From Rhynochetos jubatus (lineage: Eukaryota; Chordata; Aves; Eurypygiformes; Rhynochetidae): DNA of 64,000 bases. The translations under genes and the position numbers were made by a program. The notes below the pieces were generated by a model. That model saw nothing but the letters and a program-made list of their open reading frames with translations. It ran no database searches and had not been told where the DNA came from. The stretch is from the NCBI GenBank assembly GCA_027574665.1, contig CM050648.1, positions 39,402,700 to 39,466,699 on the forward strand, written 5' to 3'. Positions 14,265 through 25,900 of this stretch are shown here, piece after piece; position 1 is the stretch's first letter; each line of letters opens with the position of its first letter.

Positions 14265-14866
14265 ATCATAGAATCATAGAATGGTTTGGGTTGGAAGGGA
14301 CCTTAAAGATCAGCTAGTTCCAACCCCCCTGCCATGGGCAGGGACACCCTCCACTAGACCAGGTTGCTCAAAGCCTCATCCAGCCTGGCCTGGAACACTG
14401 CCAGGGATGGGGCATCCACAGCTTCTCTGGGCAACCTGTTCCAGTGCCTCACCACCCTCTCCACGAAAAACTTCTTCCTGATATCCAACCTAAATCTCCT
14501 CAATTTCAATTTAAACCTGTTGCCCCTTGTTCTGTCACTACAGGCTCTTGTAAAAATCCCCCCACCCCCACCCCAGCTTTCTTGTAGCCCTTCCAGGCAC
14601 TGGAAGGTGCCATAAGGTCTCCCCTGAGCCTTCTCTTCTCCAGGCTGAACAAGCCCCACTCCCTCAGCCTGTCCCCATAGCAGAGGTGCTCCAGTCCTCT
14701 GAGCATCTCCGTGGCTCCCTCTGGACTTGCTCCAAGCAGTCGATATCCTTCTTATGCTGAGGGCTCTACAGCTGGACACAGTTCTGCAGGTGAGGTCTCA
14801 TGAGAGCAGAGTAGAGGGGGAGAATCACCTCCCTTGACCTGCTGGCCACACTTCTGATACAGACCA
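14265..14866 (-). mobile_element. CR1 LINE fragment 2 with intact 3' tail
   Basis: The low-coordinate end has two copies of the CR1 octamer (ATCATAGAATCATAGAATGG on the plus strand), followed by the family's conserved 3' UTR (GGTTTGGGTTGGAAGGGACC). A minus-strand frame at 14354-14506 reads [20 protein letters not shown], then [20 protein letters not shown] and ALSNLV, which is the canonical CR1 ORF2 C-terminus. It is 5'-truncated at about 14866, as expected for target-primed reverse transcription. Its content overlaps that of fragment 1 (both carry the GLEHL..RL.E.GLFS region), so the two are separate insertions. It is much better preserved and so younger. Confidence 0.96.
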
Positions 14867-17800
14867 GTTTTGAATATTCAAAACTCTTCAGACTGTCATA
14901 GAGATATTCCTTTCTTTTAAAAGTGACAAAACCCATTATTCTCTCTTTTAAATAGTTGGTCTGTTATTAGCTCTTCTGTCACCATGGAGACTACCACTGC
15001 TGTTGCTGCTGCTGATGATTTTCTCTAACTGGTCAGCACATGTTTGTACCATCACCTACTATCAACCTGAGTCACCCGTAGAGAAGTTTATATTTATTCT
15101 GAATGAATGTCAGCTTTGTAAAAGAATACTTTTTGTTGATTTTTGTATTGCTGCTTATTTTGTACCATATACAAGTTCCTCTGGATTTATTTTTCTTATT
15201 CTTACTCCAACATAAATTCCAGGGATAATATAAGCATAATTAAGGGACCCTTGCTCTCAGTGAAGATGGCCCCACCTGCATCTATTCTTATCTTCCATTT
15301 ATTAATTAAATAGGATAGAAAAAATGGTAATGACTTAGTACAGTCAGTGGAGAGCTCGATGCCTGAATCCCTTCCCCAAAGTAATACTGACCACACACTA
15401 AATCACATTGAATCTGCATTCAGTTTTTTCCTGCTAAGAGTGGAGAATGATGAGTGTAGACAACAGTGGCTTTATTCAAATTCTGTGAAGTACTTTAGAT
15501 ACTACATTCAGAAATGTAAAATAACTTGGGGAGAATTACCCTTCATTTTAGCACTGGTTTCTTTGCAAGAGGAAAAGTACAGAACTTCTGTTGAAGTGAT
15601 AATGAGAGCGTAAAGGATTGGAAAGCAGAATAAGAAAAGTTCTAAGATTTCCTTGCTCGGACTGCACCAAATAAGAGTGCTATGGGCATGAGAAAAAGAA
15701 GACACAATACAGTCACTATTGGCTACCTTTTGGATATCCAGCCCTTCATTTATAAAATCCTGGTTTCTTGCCTGAAACTAACTTTCTTTATAGCAGCAAA
15801 TGAGATTTCTCATCTTTCCTAGAAACTCAAGATTTGCCACTATAACATGGATGAGTCTTGACATGGCTCATGTTGCTCACACTTCCATCATATCTTGGCT
15901 GGACCATGGTAGTGGGATGCAGATGGATGTACACACTCATTGTTTAGGAACTGGCAACTAGTAAGTTCACTGCAAGACATCTCCTTTGCAGAATAAGTTA
16001 CCACAAGTGAATCAAGCCCTTTTTCTTGTTGACTGCTATTTATTTCCCTGAAACTTCAAATCAATCAGACCTTGTCCCTTCAAGTTTTTAAGATCTTGCA
16101 AGATGACAGTTGTATTTAATGACAGCATCTGCTGTGGTACAACAGACGGTTGAGGTGATAAAAGTCATCTAGACTGGGAATGTTACTGGGAATTTGGGCA
16201 TGAACTTTCTGAATAGTTATGAAATGTCACAGGTCCTACTTTGTTCTCTTCTTAGAACAGAGGATACTGTTTAGACATCACCTAGTCTGGCACGTCCACA
16301 ATGTCTACCTTTCAAGAAACCTCATTTGAAATAAAAACTTTAGCAAGTTTCAATCACCATGGACAGTGAAATGACTCAAAGATACAGCTGAACCCTTGGT
16401 TGACTAGGTGAAGATAAAGAAACAGCTGGGGAAACATGTGACAAACACTAGCCATGTTGGCTGCTGAAGAGAGCTCAGGTGTTGGTGATGAACAAAAATT
16501 ACACAGAGTGCTGACTGCTCACCCGAACTCAAAGAAAAATGCTTACTTTCCCCATCAAGAAAACACAGAACAAAACATTTTAACTAACAGTACAACAGTG
16601 GAAAAAAAGTATGTTATTGTTTAACTAGGACTTCAGATAGGGAACAGCCTTTTACTATCTCTGGAATGTAAAAACTTTTTCATGAACAGTAGCCCAGAAT
16701 ATCAGCCATTAGACTCTACAGATATAATGATCTAACCCTGCAGCTTCTTAGGCCAGCAAAATTTTGGGGTGCAGACCAAAACAAATTGTGATTCTCAAGG
16801 CTACAAAAACATTGTCCTTCTCTCCAGGCTGTGTCTTCTTGCAGCCTCAGTACACACATACTCTGGGTCTACTATTTCAAATCTCCCTCCTCCCAAGCAA
16901 GCATCACTGATGCATTTCAGATCCAATTACTTGCTGCACAGTTTTACACACTTTCCACTATACCAGTAAACATTTAAATAAAAAGATATTTTTACAAACA
17001 AGTGAGAATACACATCGAAAATCTTTAGACGTGTTAAAATAACTGTTATGAGGATATCAGCTACTGCAGCATTAGGCTAATGACTGAGAGACTTCCAGCT
17101 CAGCTTCTGTTTAAACAAATATTTCATAAAAAATAACTGCAAAAGTTCTAATGTAACCAGGCATGTTTTTATACTTACATATTGGATAAAGCCCTGTTTA
17201 CTACACTCTTCAGCACAATAAATAGTGCCGTAACTACTTGAACTCCCTCCCCAACATTTAAATTATATTAAAGATTAATATCACATTCTCCTCTTCTCAA
17301 CATCCCAAATCAAGTAAATAACCCATAGCAGCTAGCTTATAATCGTATTTAAAAGTCTTCTTCCTTGTACTAATCTCATTCTGAAATATTAAACCTAATT
17401 TTTTTAAATCTAATTTACTTCTTGTAGCATAATACACGTTTACTTTTTACACTTTGCTAGCTGAACCAAGATTTGTGCAATACCAGTAGAGTTGTTAAGG
17501 TATTTACGTACCTTAACATTTACAATTTTTTTTTCCCTCCTTTGTATCATCCCTGGCCCTTTTTCTAATTCGGAAAGATTGAAAGCTCAACACTCTAATA
17601 AGAAATTATTGTCACAATCAACACACACATTTGCGACCATCTTTCTACAGTTACAGGTGCATGACTAATCAACTTATCAAGCTAGAAGAGACCTCTGGAA
17701 CTGGTTGTATTCTCTACAGATATTTCTGAAAGTAGCAAGACAAGTCATTGGGTACAGGAAGACGTTTGCAACTCAGAGCTCAGGAATAAAAGAAGTCCTA

Positions 17801-19350
17801 TCCAACAGGTCTTTACTGAAGACATTGCTGGCAAACAAACACTTCCAGCAAAGCTGATGGCTGAAAAGGCAACGAAGGCTTCATTTTAAAAAGATAACAG
17901 AGACACAGCAGAACAAAGGTGGGAATGACAGTAACAGAGGATCACCCTAACAACTGCCTGAGAAATCTAAAATCCATCTGATTTCTGTCAGAAACAGGCA
18001 AATCCAACTGGCTGAGCGTAGAGCCCATCCCAAGTTTTTTCACCCACTTCACTACCAGCCACCATTAGCACTGTCTGGATTACTGTGACAGTTCCCAGAG
18101 AGACCAGGAACCCTCTATCCCACCACTGGTGCCCGTGTCATCAGTTACAATGTCAGCACAGAAAACTGAGCTGCATCTTCTCTCAGGAGTACATCTGCAC
18201 TTTGCATGAAATTCAGCACTGATGTCACCTTGGAAGTGGAAGCCTGATGCTGTTCACACACAGTGCATAAGTAACTACCTATGTAGTATCCCTCTCAGGA
18301 ATCAGTTCCAGAAAATACTCGTGGAGCAAGAAGGTGTTATAAAAACTGGGTTTCTGGTACAGCAGCACATCAGCTCTATTCACTTGAGCACTGGATCCCA
18401 GAGAAACAGTCCCACTGTAAGTGGCATTTTGGAAAGTGAAGCCAGTGTTTCCTCCACAACAGCACAGAAATTTCTTATTACAGGTCTGATCTTAAACCAA
18501 CGGAGCAACTCCCATAGACTACAGTGCACTATCCATCATGCTTTTCATAATTCCACAGGCTATGCAATAGAGCTTTGAGCAATACATTAAAAAAATATGT
18601 ATTACATTTATTATCTTTGAAAATTAATAACCTCTTTTTTTAAAAAAATAGTTCAGATGGCTTCTAGCACAGTCTCTCCCCCAGCTCTCAGCTGAGCACT
18701 TTGGGGATGTACCTGCTGTCCAGAGCTAACCTGCTCAAAAATCTAATATTTGAAATTTCCCCTTTCTTGGGCAGAGAGAGTTAATTAAAACACTTATCCA
18801 GGCAACAATAAGTGACAGTTCAGTGACAGCGACATGCGACAGTCAGGCTGAGAATATCTAAACATGAAATCTGGACATGGGAAAAAAAAAAGAAAAAAAT
18901 AAAGAAAAAGAGCACAGATGCATAATTTCAATAGGCTAATTCTACATTTTACTTCACATTCCTGATATCTTATACATGCAGTGTGTCACTCAGATGAAGG
19001 GAACTCGGGGAGAAACTAATAACTCATTCAGACAAAAAACACAGTTAGAGAGGGCTGGAACAACTAGAAGAAAGAAGCTTGTCATGTCTTTCCTTCACAG
19101 GCCTTCAGTATTTCATCTTCTCTGTTAGATTTTCTGTGCCTTGCATCACTCTTTTGCTTTTCTCTTTGCACATTGTATATCATTACATCAAAGGCATCGG
19201 GGGAAAAAACTGGGCCAAATTTCATATTCAGGCCAAGCATAACTTTGCAAGACTAGCAAGGTTGAATAGGAATTAAATTGACCTGTCCTTATTAATTTCA
19301 CTGTATTTCATATCAACAGCAATGCTGCACAGAAAAATGCATTTGAAATA
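14867..19350. other. Unique sequence, no gene seen
   Basis: No recognisable exon or mobile element. A short imperfect CTG repeat lies at about 14995-15016. The longest open frame, 118 codons at 18222-18578 plus, has no recognisable motif, signal peptide or splice context, and I treat it as chance. Confidence 0.6.
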
Positions 19351-19516
19351 TTACTTTATTAATTGTCAGCTTTGAATATCCCAGAGTGGATTCAGCCCAT
19401 CATATATTTTAATTGTGGTTGTGATAAAGAGTGATTGGATTAGATTCAATCTATGTGTAATTGAAATTAATGAATTTGGCTAATGAAATATTTATAGGTG
19501 ACCTTTCCCTGAATTA
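19351..19516. other. Candidate conserved non-coding element 1
   Basis: This stretch is AT-rich but not low-complexity, has no CpG-decay look, and is dense in TAAT/ATTA homeodomain-like words (TTAATTGTGG, GATTGGATTAG, AATTAATGAATTTGG, GGCTAATGAAAT). It resembles vertebrate developmental enhancers in texture. This is inference from base pattern only. It is bounded by an A13 run at about 19517-19529. Confidence 0.3.
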
Positions 19517-19740
19517 AAAAAAAAAAAAAGCCTGTTTTGTTTAAAATATCTTTGATATTTACAGACTGAGGTTAGATTTAAATTATTCCTTTACATAAGA
19601 AAGCTAAATAGACATCTGTTACTCCTGTAGATTGGCAAAAAAATGAGCCATATTGCAGTTTTTTCCTGCCAGACATATTTAGTGCTTCTTGTCAGGTACA
19701 CAAGTGCCATTCCCAAAAGTTGTAAGTCTTACAGAAAATC

Positions 19741-20060
19741 ATTAATGCACTTGTTTGTATGTGAATAATTTATTCTCATCTTGGTCCACCCACCAATTCT
19801 ACTGACATTTAAATATGATCTAGTCTCAGGCATATTGCCATTAATATTAAAGCAATGTGAAACTAGGACACAGACCCATGCTGCATTAATGAAATTCTTA
19901 TCAAATTGAAGTATGTTACCATTGTCAGAATTAGCAATGCAGAAATGCTAATACGATTCTCCATGGACTACAGTTGCATATTCCACTTTGTTAAAGCTCT
20001 GGTGTTATGATGATGGTTATGAAACCCTGGCTGCAAAACACTGACCTAGCAACATTGTAA
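19741..20060. other. Candidate conserved non-coding element 2
   Basis: The texture is similar to that of the stretch at 19.35 kb: balanced AT-rich sequence with words such as CATTAATGAAATTC, TGCCATTAATATTAAAGC and AGAAATGCTAATACG, no repeats and no plausible coding frame. Its closeness to candidate 1 makes a clustered regulatory block plausible. This is inference only. Confidence 0.28.
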
Positions 20061-22125
20061 ACTTTGATATAACCAGCATACTTATCTCTACTTAGCCAGA
20101 TGTGAAACTATTAAATTAAAATCAGATAGAAAAATGCATTAAAACTCCTTCAATGTATTTTAAAATGTTGTGATGACATAAAATGATAGCGTTTATTGAA
20201 GTCAGAATCCTCCATGTCTTACTCCTGCGATTAGCCCAATGCTGTCTGACGGACCATTCGTTTAAGAAAGGTGAAAGACATTTGGCCTTTAAAAGTTCCT
20301 CTTTCCCTTCTCCTGCCAAGAGTTTCACACTTTCTGGATTGTATAAAAGAGGAATAGCATCTGTGAGATGATACACAAAGTTAATCAATCATCTCCGTCT
20401 CGCCTTTGCATGGGTAAAACCCATTCTGCAGCGTTGCAGTTTTGAGCATGGTACTTCAAGAAAGATGTGGACCTACCGAAAGGTATTAAGAAGCAAACAG
20501 CAAGAATGATCAGATCTAGAAAACATGAACAAAAGATTGAGAAAATCAGGACTCAGCTTAAGCTCAGGCAGGCAAGACAACAGTCTTTCAACATATAAAA
20601 GGCAGTTGAAAAAAGAAAGGCAATGATGTTTTAATCTCCCTATCCATTCTGAGAATGGAAAGAGATGCAATGGCTTAAAAAGCAGCAGGGGACAAGCAGA
20701 AAAGAGTTGAGGAGAAAATACAGCTTTCTAGTGGAAGGACAGTCAGGCAATGAGGCAGGCTGCACACAAACATTGTAGAATTGCCACTCTTGGATGTTTC
20801 CAGAGCACACTAGGCAAATACCTGTGAAGAATAGAGTAAGCCTATTTGGTCCTGTGTCATACCCAAGAGACAGTGGATGAAGCCTTGCAATCCCTTCTTG
20901 TCCTGTTTCTGACTCCATAAACCCATGTGGGGTTCTTTTCAATCCAAGTATCTATAGCAGCCACTTCAAAGACCAACAGTTTGCTTTCCCACAAAGTAGA
21001 TGAGACTAGCAGTGACACTATTGCCAACACACACACACATATTGGTCCACAGGAGGACACACATTACATCCAGGCCTAGGCCGTTTGATTATATTTGGTA
21101 CTACAAGGTTTTACTGAAAAACAAAATCCTGTACCATTAGCTTTATATCAGTTACATTTCAGAGAATGTACAACAGACAGAAAGGTAAACAGAGAGGCAA
21201 CAGCTTGGTGCACAGAAGCAAGAAGAATAAAGTCTTTGCCCTGCCAAATATACTTTCAAAGGACTTACTGTTTACTAGTTTAGGAGGTTTGGTCAGAGGC
21301 TTAGACGGATTTAAGTCTTGGCAAAACATTCTGTGACAACCATTTTGCAAACTCAAGTTATAAAGTGCTAAGAAATATGAATGTGAAAGCAAGATGGACC
21401 ATTTTAAAGCCTTTAAGTATCCATTTATATATCCCCTGCAGTGTTTATCTCTTAATTTTCCTCTTTTATGACTTTAATGTGTAGATAATCACTGGTCCAA
21501 ATATCTCTACTACAGCGCACTTTAAAACAGAACATTATCTTTATAATAGGGGATTTCAGATAAACAATTCTTGGCTGGTCTCTAGAGACACAAAGAGAGC
21601 TCACTATAAAAGACTGAAATCTAAAGCAGCAGAAGGAAACAACAAAGAAAACATGATGGCCACCATTTAGATTTACAGTAACAAAAGTTCTGCATTGCAG
21701 ACGGACAAGCATAGCCTTGAATGAATAAATAAAATAAGGAAAGGGAAAGGTCAGCACATGTTCTGCAGTGACAGTTTTTCCTTACACTTTATGGCTGGGG
21801 ATTGCACTTGGTCTTCAGCATGGGGAGACTCCAAATGTGAAGATAGCAAATGGGAGCTTCCACCCTCCCTGTCCATTTCCTTGTTTTATTCCTTTCTTAG
21901 AGCTGCATTTCACTGTGATATGGGAGTTGCTCACTTACAAAGATGAAGTTATCACTCTTTTCACTTCCCTCCCTCCCTCCCTCCCATCCTTTCACTCAGA
22001 CCAGATGACAGTGCGGGAGGCAGAACAAAGAAACTTTACTTAGAGGGAAACAAGACAACTGCATGCAGCACCATGACACAACCTATTGGACACAAAACGG
22101 AAACTAGACTTCCTGAATCTCCTCC
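20061..22125. other. Unique sequence with short simple repeats
   Basis: No gene is recognisable. Simple repeats are (AC)n at about 21026-21040 and (CCCT)n at about 21965-21985. The sequence runs straight into the CCTCC target site of LTR B. Confidence 0.6.
22121..22125. repeat. Target-site duplication of LTR B, left copy
   Basis: CCTCC immediately precedes the LTR terminus; its partner is at 22930-22934, immediately after it. Confidence 0.88.
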
Positions 22126-22929
22126 TGTTGGGGTTTAACTCCGGCTAGCAAAATACCATGAAGCTGCTCTCACAAATCCCCCTACCCTTCTCCAGTGGAG
22201 GGCAAGAATCGAAGGAAAAAGAAATAAGGAAGCTCGTAAAATTGAGATAAGAACTATTTACTAATTAAATCTAAATCAATACATACAGGTACTACTAATA
22301 ATAAATAATTTAAATAGTAGAAAATGAAACATATAGTACAATATATACAATATGATACAATATGATGCAATTTCCCACCATCCACTGACCAATGCACACC
22401 CAGATGTTGAGGGATGAAAATCAGACCCCGAGAGCCTGAGAACCACAGCCCGAGAGCGATCACAGCCTGAGAGCCGCGGCCTGAAGGCCGGAGCCCGGGA
22501 GCCTATGCAGCAGATTCCGAGCAAACCTTATCACTGATAACACGGCCAGAAAACTCAAAACAACCCACCAGCTCCCACACAAATGAGCCAGCACAGGAGT
22601 TGGCAAAGCAGCTAACGCAGGAGGGTGAGCAAGTGCCCGGAGAGACGAGCAAGGGAGTAAAGGAGAGAGAGAGAAGGGAAGAGAAATGGCTACTGGACCC
22701 CTTCCCCACCCAAAGAGACCAGAACATGACGTATTATGGGATGAAATACTTCCTTGGTTCGTCTGGGTCAGCTACAGTATCCAAAGTGGACAAAAGACCT
22801 TGAGTTCAGTACAGGCCATCCTCAGCACCAGCTGAAGGCTTATCAATGTTTTCACCTACTGTCCAGCAACATAGTTCCCTGGCAATCAGAGTAAAGGGAG
22901 TTAGCCCTTTCCTGACTGAACCCAGCACA
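22126..22929 (-). mobile_element. Solo LTR B, avian ERVL-like endogenous retrovirus
   Basis: In minus sense it starts TGTGCTGGGTTCAGTCAGGA and ends GCCGGAGTTAAACCCCAACA, so it has TG...CA ends. It is flanked by a perfect 5-bp target duplication, CCTCC at 22121-22125 and at 22930-22934, the length typical of ERVL-class integration. No internal viral sequence is present, so it is a solo LTR. It is GC-rich around 22430-22500, with repeated CCCGAGAGC-type words, and AT-rich around 22240-22370. By eye it differs from LTR C at about 35 aligned positions plus a few small indels over roughly 795 bases (about 95% identity). It sits in the same orientation as C, 6.3 kb away. Confidence 0.92.
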
Positions 22930-22934
22930 CCTCC
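22930..22934. repeat. Target-site duplication of LTR B, right copy
   Basis: CCTCC, identical to 22121-22125. A 5-bp duplication fits an ERVL-type integrase. Confidence 0.88.
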
Positions 22935-25900
22935 TCAGAGGAGAAAAGGTAACATTCATCCTAATCAAACCACAGTATCGAAATAGCAGGGAAGACCACT
23001 GGTCTTTGCAGAACCTTGGATCAACAAGCGGGAACCCAGCAGGTCTGGAAACTCTGAGCCCAGGCAGGATTCAAGATTACTGAGGCTCCAGAGCTGCACC
23101 ACCAGAAACCTGGGAGCCCTGAGACCCCTGTCAGGGAGGGAATTTGGAGCTTTGTGCTGCATAGTCAGAGCCGAACCTAGAAGACCCCTCCCCGGAGCTC
23201 AGGCTCTCCCAGATTCCCACCTCCCAACTTGCAGGAAGAGGGCTCAAAGTCTTAAAATCACTGATCCGTGGACAATGTGTCTTACACAGCGTTCTGGAAA
23301 TGAGAAAACTCCAAAGGTTCTCATGCTGGCATTTTGCTGAAAGTTTATAAAAGCATGCAAATATTTGGGCTTCAATGAACAGGTGCCTTTGAAGACCAAG
23401 ACTTTGTCAAATAGTTCCTGCCCATCTCTAAACATGGTTAACCTTCACAGTGGGAACTAAGTGGCCACTTGAAAACTTGGCCACTTGCTCAGTATCAAAA
23501 TATTGATGAAACCACAAACATAACACTTTTCCAATATTAGTTTCTTTAGCTGCGCAGCCACACCACAGCACTCACAGGACAGACAGAATAGCAACTACAA
23601 AGAAAATTAGGATATGGCAGTTACATACCCACTGCTTGGACTTTACTTCTAGCTTTCAGCTGCTAATCAATAGTTCTTAGTGCATCATTATTATGCTGAG
23701 ACAATAAAATAATAACTTTATTAAGAAGCATTCCATCTGCATTCCCTGTGTTTGAACACATATTGACAGACTGCATAATGCATAAGAGTCCTCTTTTTCC
23801 CTCTCCTTTGTAAACCCATTGCTTGGAAATTTTGCATCCATCTGTGTTGCCATGGTGACATGCCCATGAGACCATCCAGGACCTCCCAAGAATTTTGGCA
23901 CCTACCCGTAATTCTGCACAATCTACATCAAAGGAACTAAACCCAATTACCTCATGGATTTGTAATTATTATTTTAATAATTAAATATATATTGGAACAT
24001 ACACGTGGTCTAAGCGATTGAGCACAGACAAAAGACTAAAGAGATCTGAATTCTCCTCTCAGGTTGGCTGACTACTTGGGCAAGTCTGAGTTTCAGAGGT
24101 GCTGAATGCTTACAGCTCACCAAGACTTCAAGTGGAACTCTGAACACTCCACATTTCTAAAATTCAGGTCTTTAACCTCTCTGTCCTTAATTTTCCATCT
24201 TGGAAAACATAGTCACTTTTGCAAATAATTTTGTGATTTCTATTCAAAATGAACCACACAATTACACAGCATTATTTTTACCCTTAATAAAGCACAGATT
24301 GTATAGCAATATAATCCACATATTTAATATTTTTCAGAGAAGCACAATGTTCCCAGTCAGAAAATTATTTTATTTCTCTGGAATTTCCGAATCTGTAAAA
24401 AGAAAATGAGAAAGCTTGGAAACTTCCTGTGCAAGTCACAGATAATTGTCTTCCTAATTACCTTACCTCTTCCTAATGATCCCTTACTTCATTAAGCCTG
24501 TTCTGGGGATAATGCATACCTGAAAGGACCAGGTCTGATAAGATTTTTGTCCCCATCAATAGTACACTGGGTTTCAGCTGAGCTAAATTCATAAAGTGAT
24601 AGTGTTGTCGCTTCCTAGATGATTTATAAAGACAGGATTTACAAAGGTGGGGAAGAAAGCAGAAATTGGAGATAAGTGAAAACACGTCTGAAAATAAACA
24701 GCACAATCATTCAGACAGGTTGTAGGGAAGCTGTGGGTAAGCCTACGCTGAGCTCCTTACTATTAAGTTAATGTTCCTTAACATAAGGATTCTGTGTATA
24801 TAAACACACATATATGTATGTTTGCATGCATGAAGCAGCTGGAAAATGAAGATAAAATGTTGGTGAAGGGCCAGATTCTGCCTCACCAGTGTCCACACCA
24901 AGTGCTTTAACAAAATCAGGTTTATTGCTTTGCCTACAAAATCATCCCGTCAAGATTACCTGCGCGAAGGCAGCTCCACAGCCACATTGAAATCTTCCCC
25001 TCTCCTCAGAAATGAAATACTCTTTCCAAGGAAACGAGTGAATTTCCTGAACCAAATTCAGTCTTATTTCTCCTGCACGGCTGAAGGGTTTTGCAATGGA
25101 CCCACATCAAGAAGGCACACCATGCCGTGCAAAAGATACAGTTCTGCACCTCAAAGCTTCACACAGCCTTTCCTCTTGTATGCTAGAAGACCATTTCTGC
25201 AGTTACAAAATCCCTCTAGGGCAAATGGACGACTTTAGGATTTGTGCCTCAAGAGATACGTATCCACCTCCTACCAGCAGTGCAATGTGGCATCTCAGGT
25301 TCAAAGATTATTTGAATGAATTCCTAAGAATTATAGCGGAAAACACACAGAAGGAGGAAAACACTACTTTACAGGATCTGAATCCAATGACTTACTTTAA
25401 TAAAGACAGACTTGTAAGCTATTTCTACCACCGACTGTTGTTTAACATCATGGAGTTAATTAGGTCAAACCAATAATCAATGCAACACCATCTATCGTGT
25501 TAACACCAACAGTCTGTGGTTTGTTACGGAAGGCAATAGACATGATTTAAAATGAAGGCAGCTCACTGCACTGGGAAGGAATAGTGTGGTGACTCAAAAG
25601 GAGTCCAGGTGTACTGCAGATATGTTCAGAAGGCGGCTTCAACCTGAGTTAATACTAACCACATCTGTAAACTTGCCTGGAATCCTTGCCTGGTTTCCAG
25701 ATAGTATTCCTGCTGTCACTCAAACGGTTCATGCACTTAGTGTGAACTGTCCAAACTTCAGAACTAGTGTAGCAAAAGTCTCAGGTAAATTACTTTGACA
25801 TTTAAGGAAGAGGTGAAAGGATTTAAGTTCAAAATCCATATTCAATTCTTCATTATGTTAGTGTAAACCCAGCCTAACACTGTCAGGAAAGTTATTTCAG

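Noticed and set aside
18222-18578. 118-codon plus-strand frame
   Set aside because: No motif, signal peptide or family resemblance. Treated as chance.
22276-22524. An open frame of about 80 codons shared with 28631-28849 (same N-terminal residues, MLGICCIGSRAPAF)
   Set aside because: It is shared because both stretches are copies of the same LTR. LTRs of this type are not known to encode a protein here, and I see no evidence for selection.
25096-25476. 126-codon plus-strand frame
   Set aside because: No recognisable domain, no splice context, and codon content like the surrounding unique AT-rich DNA. A frame this long is expected by chance in 64 kb.
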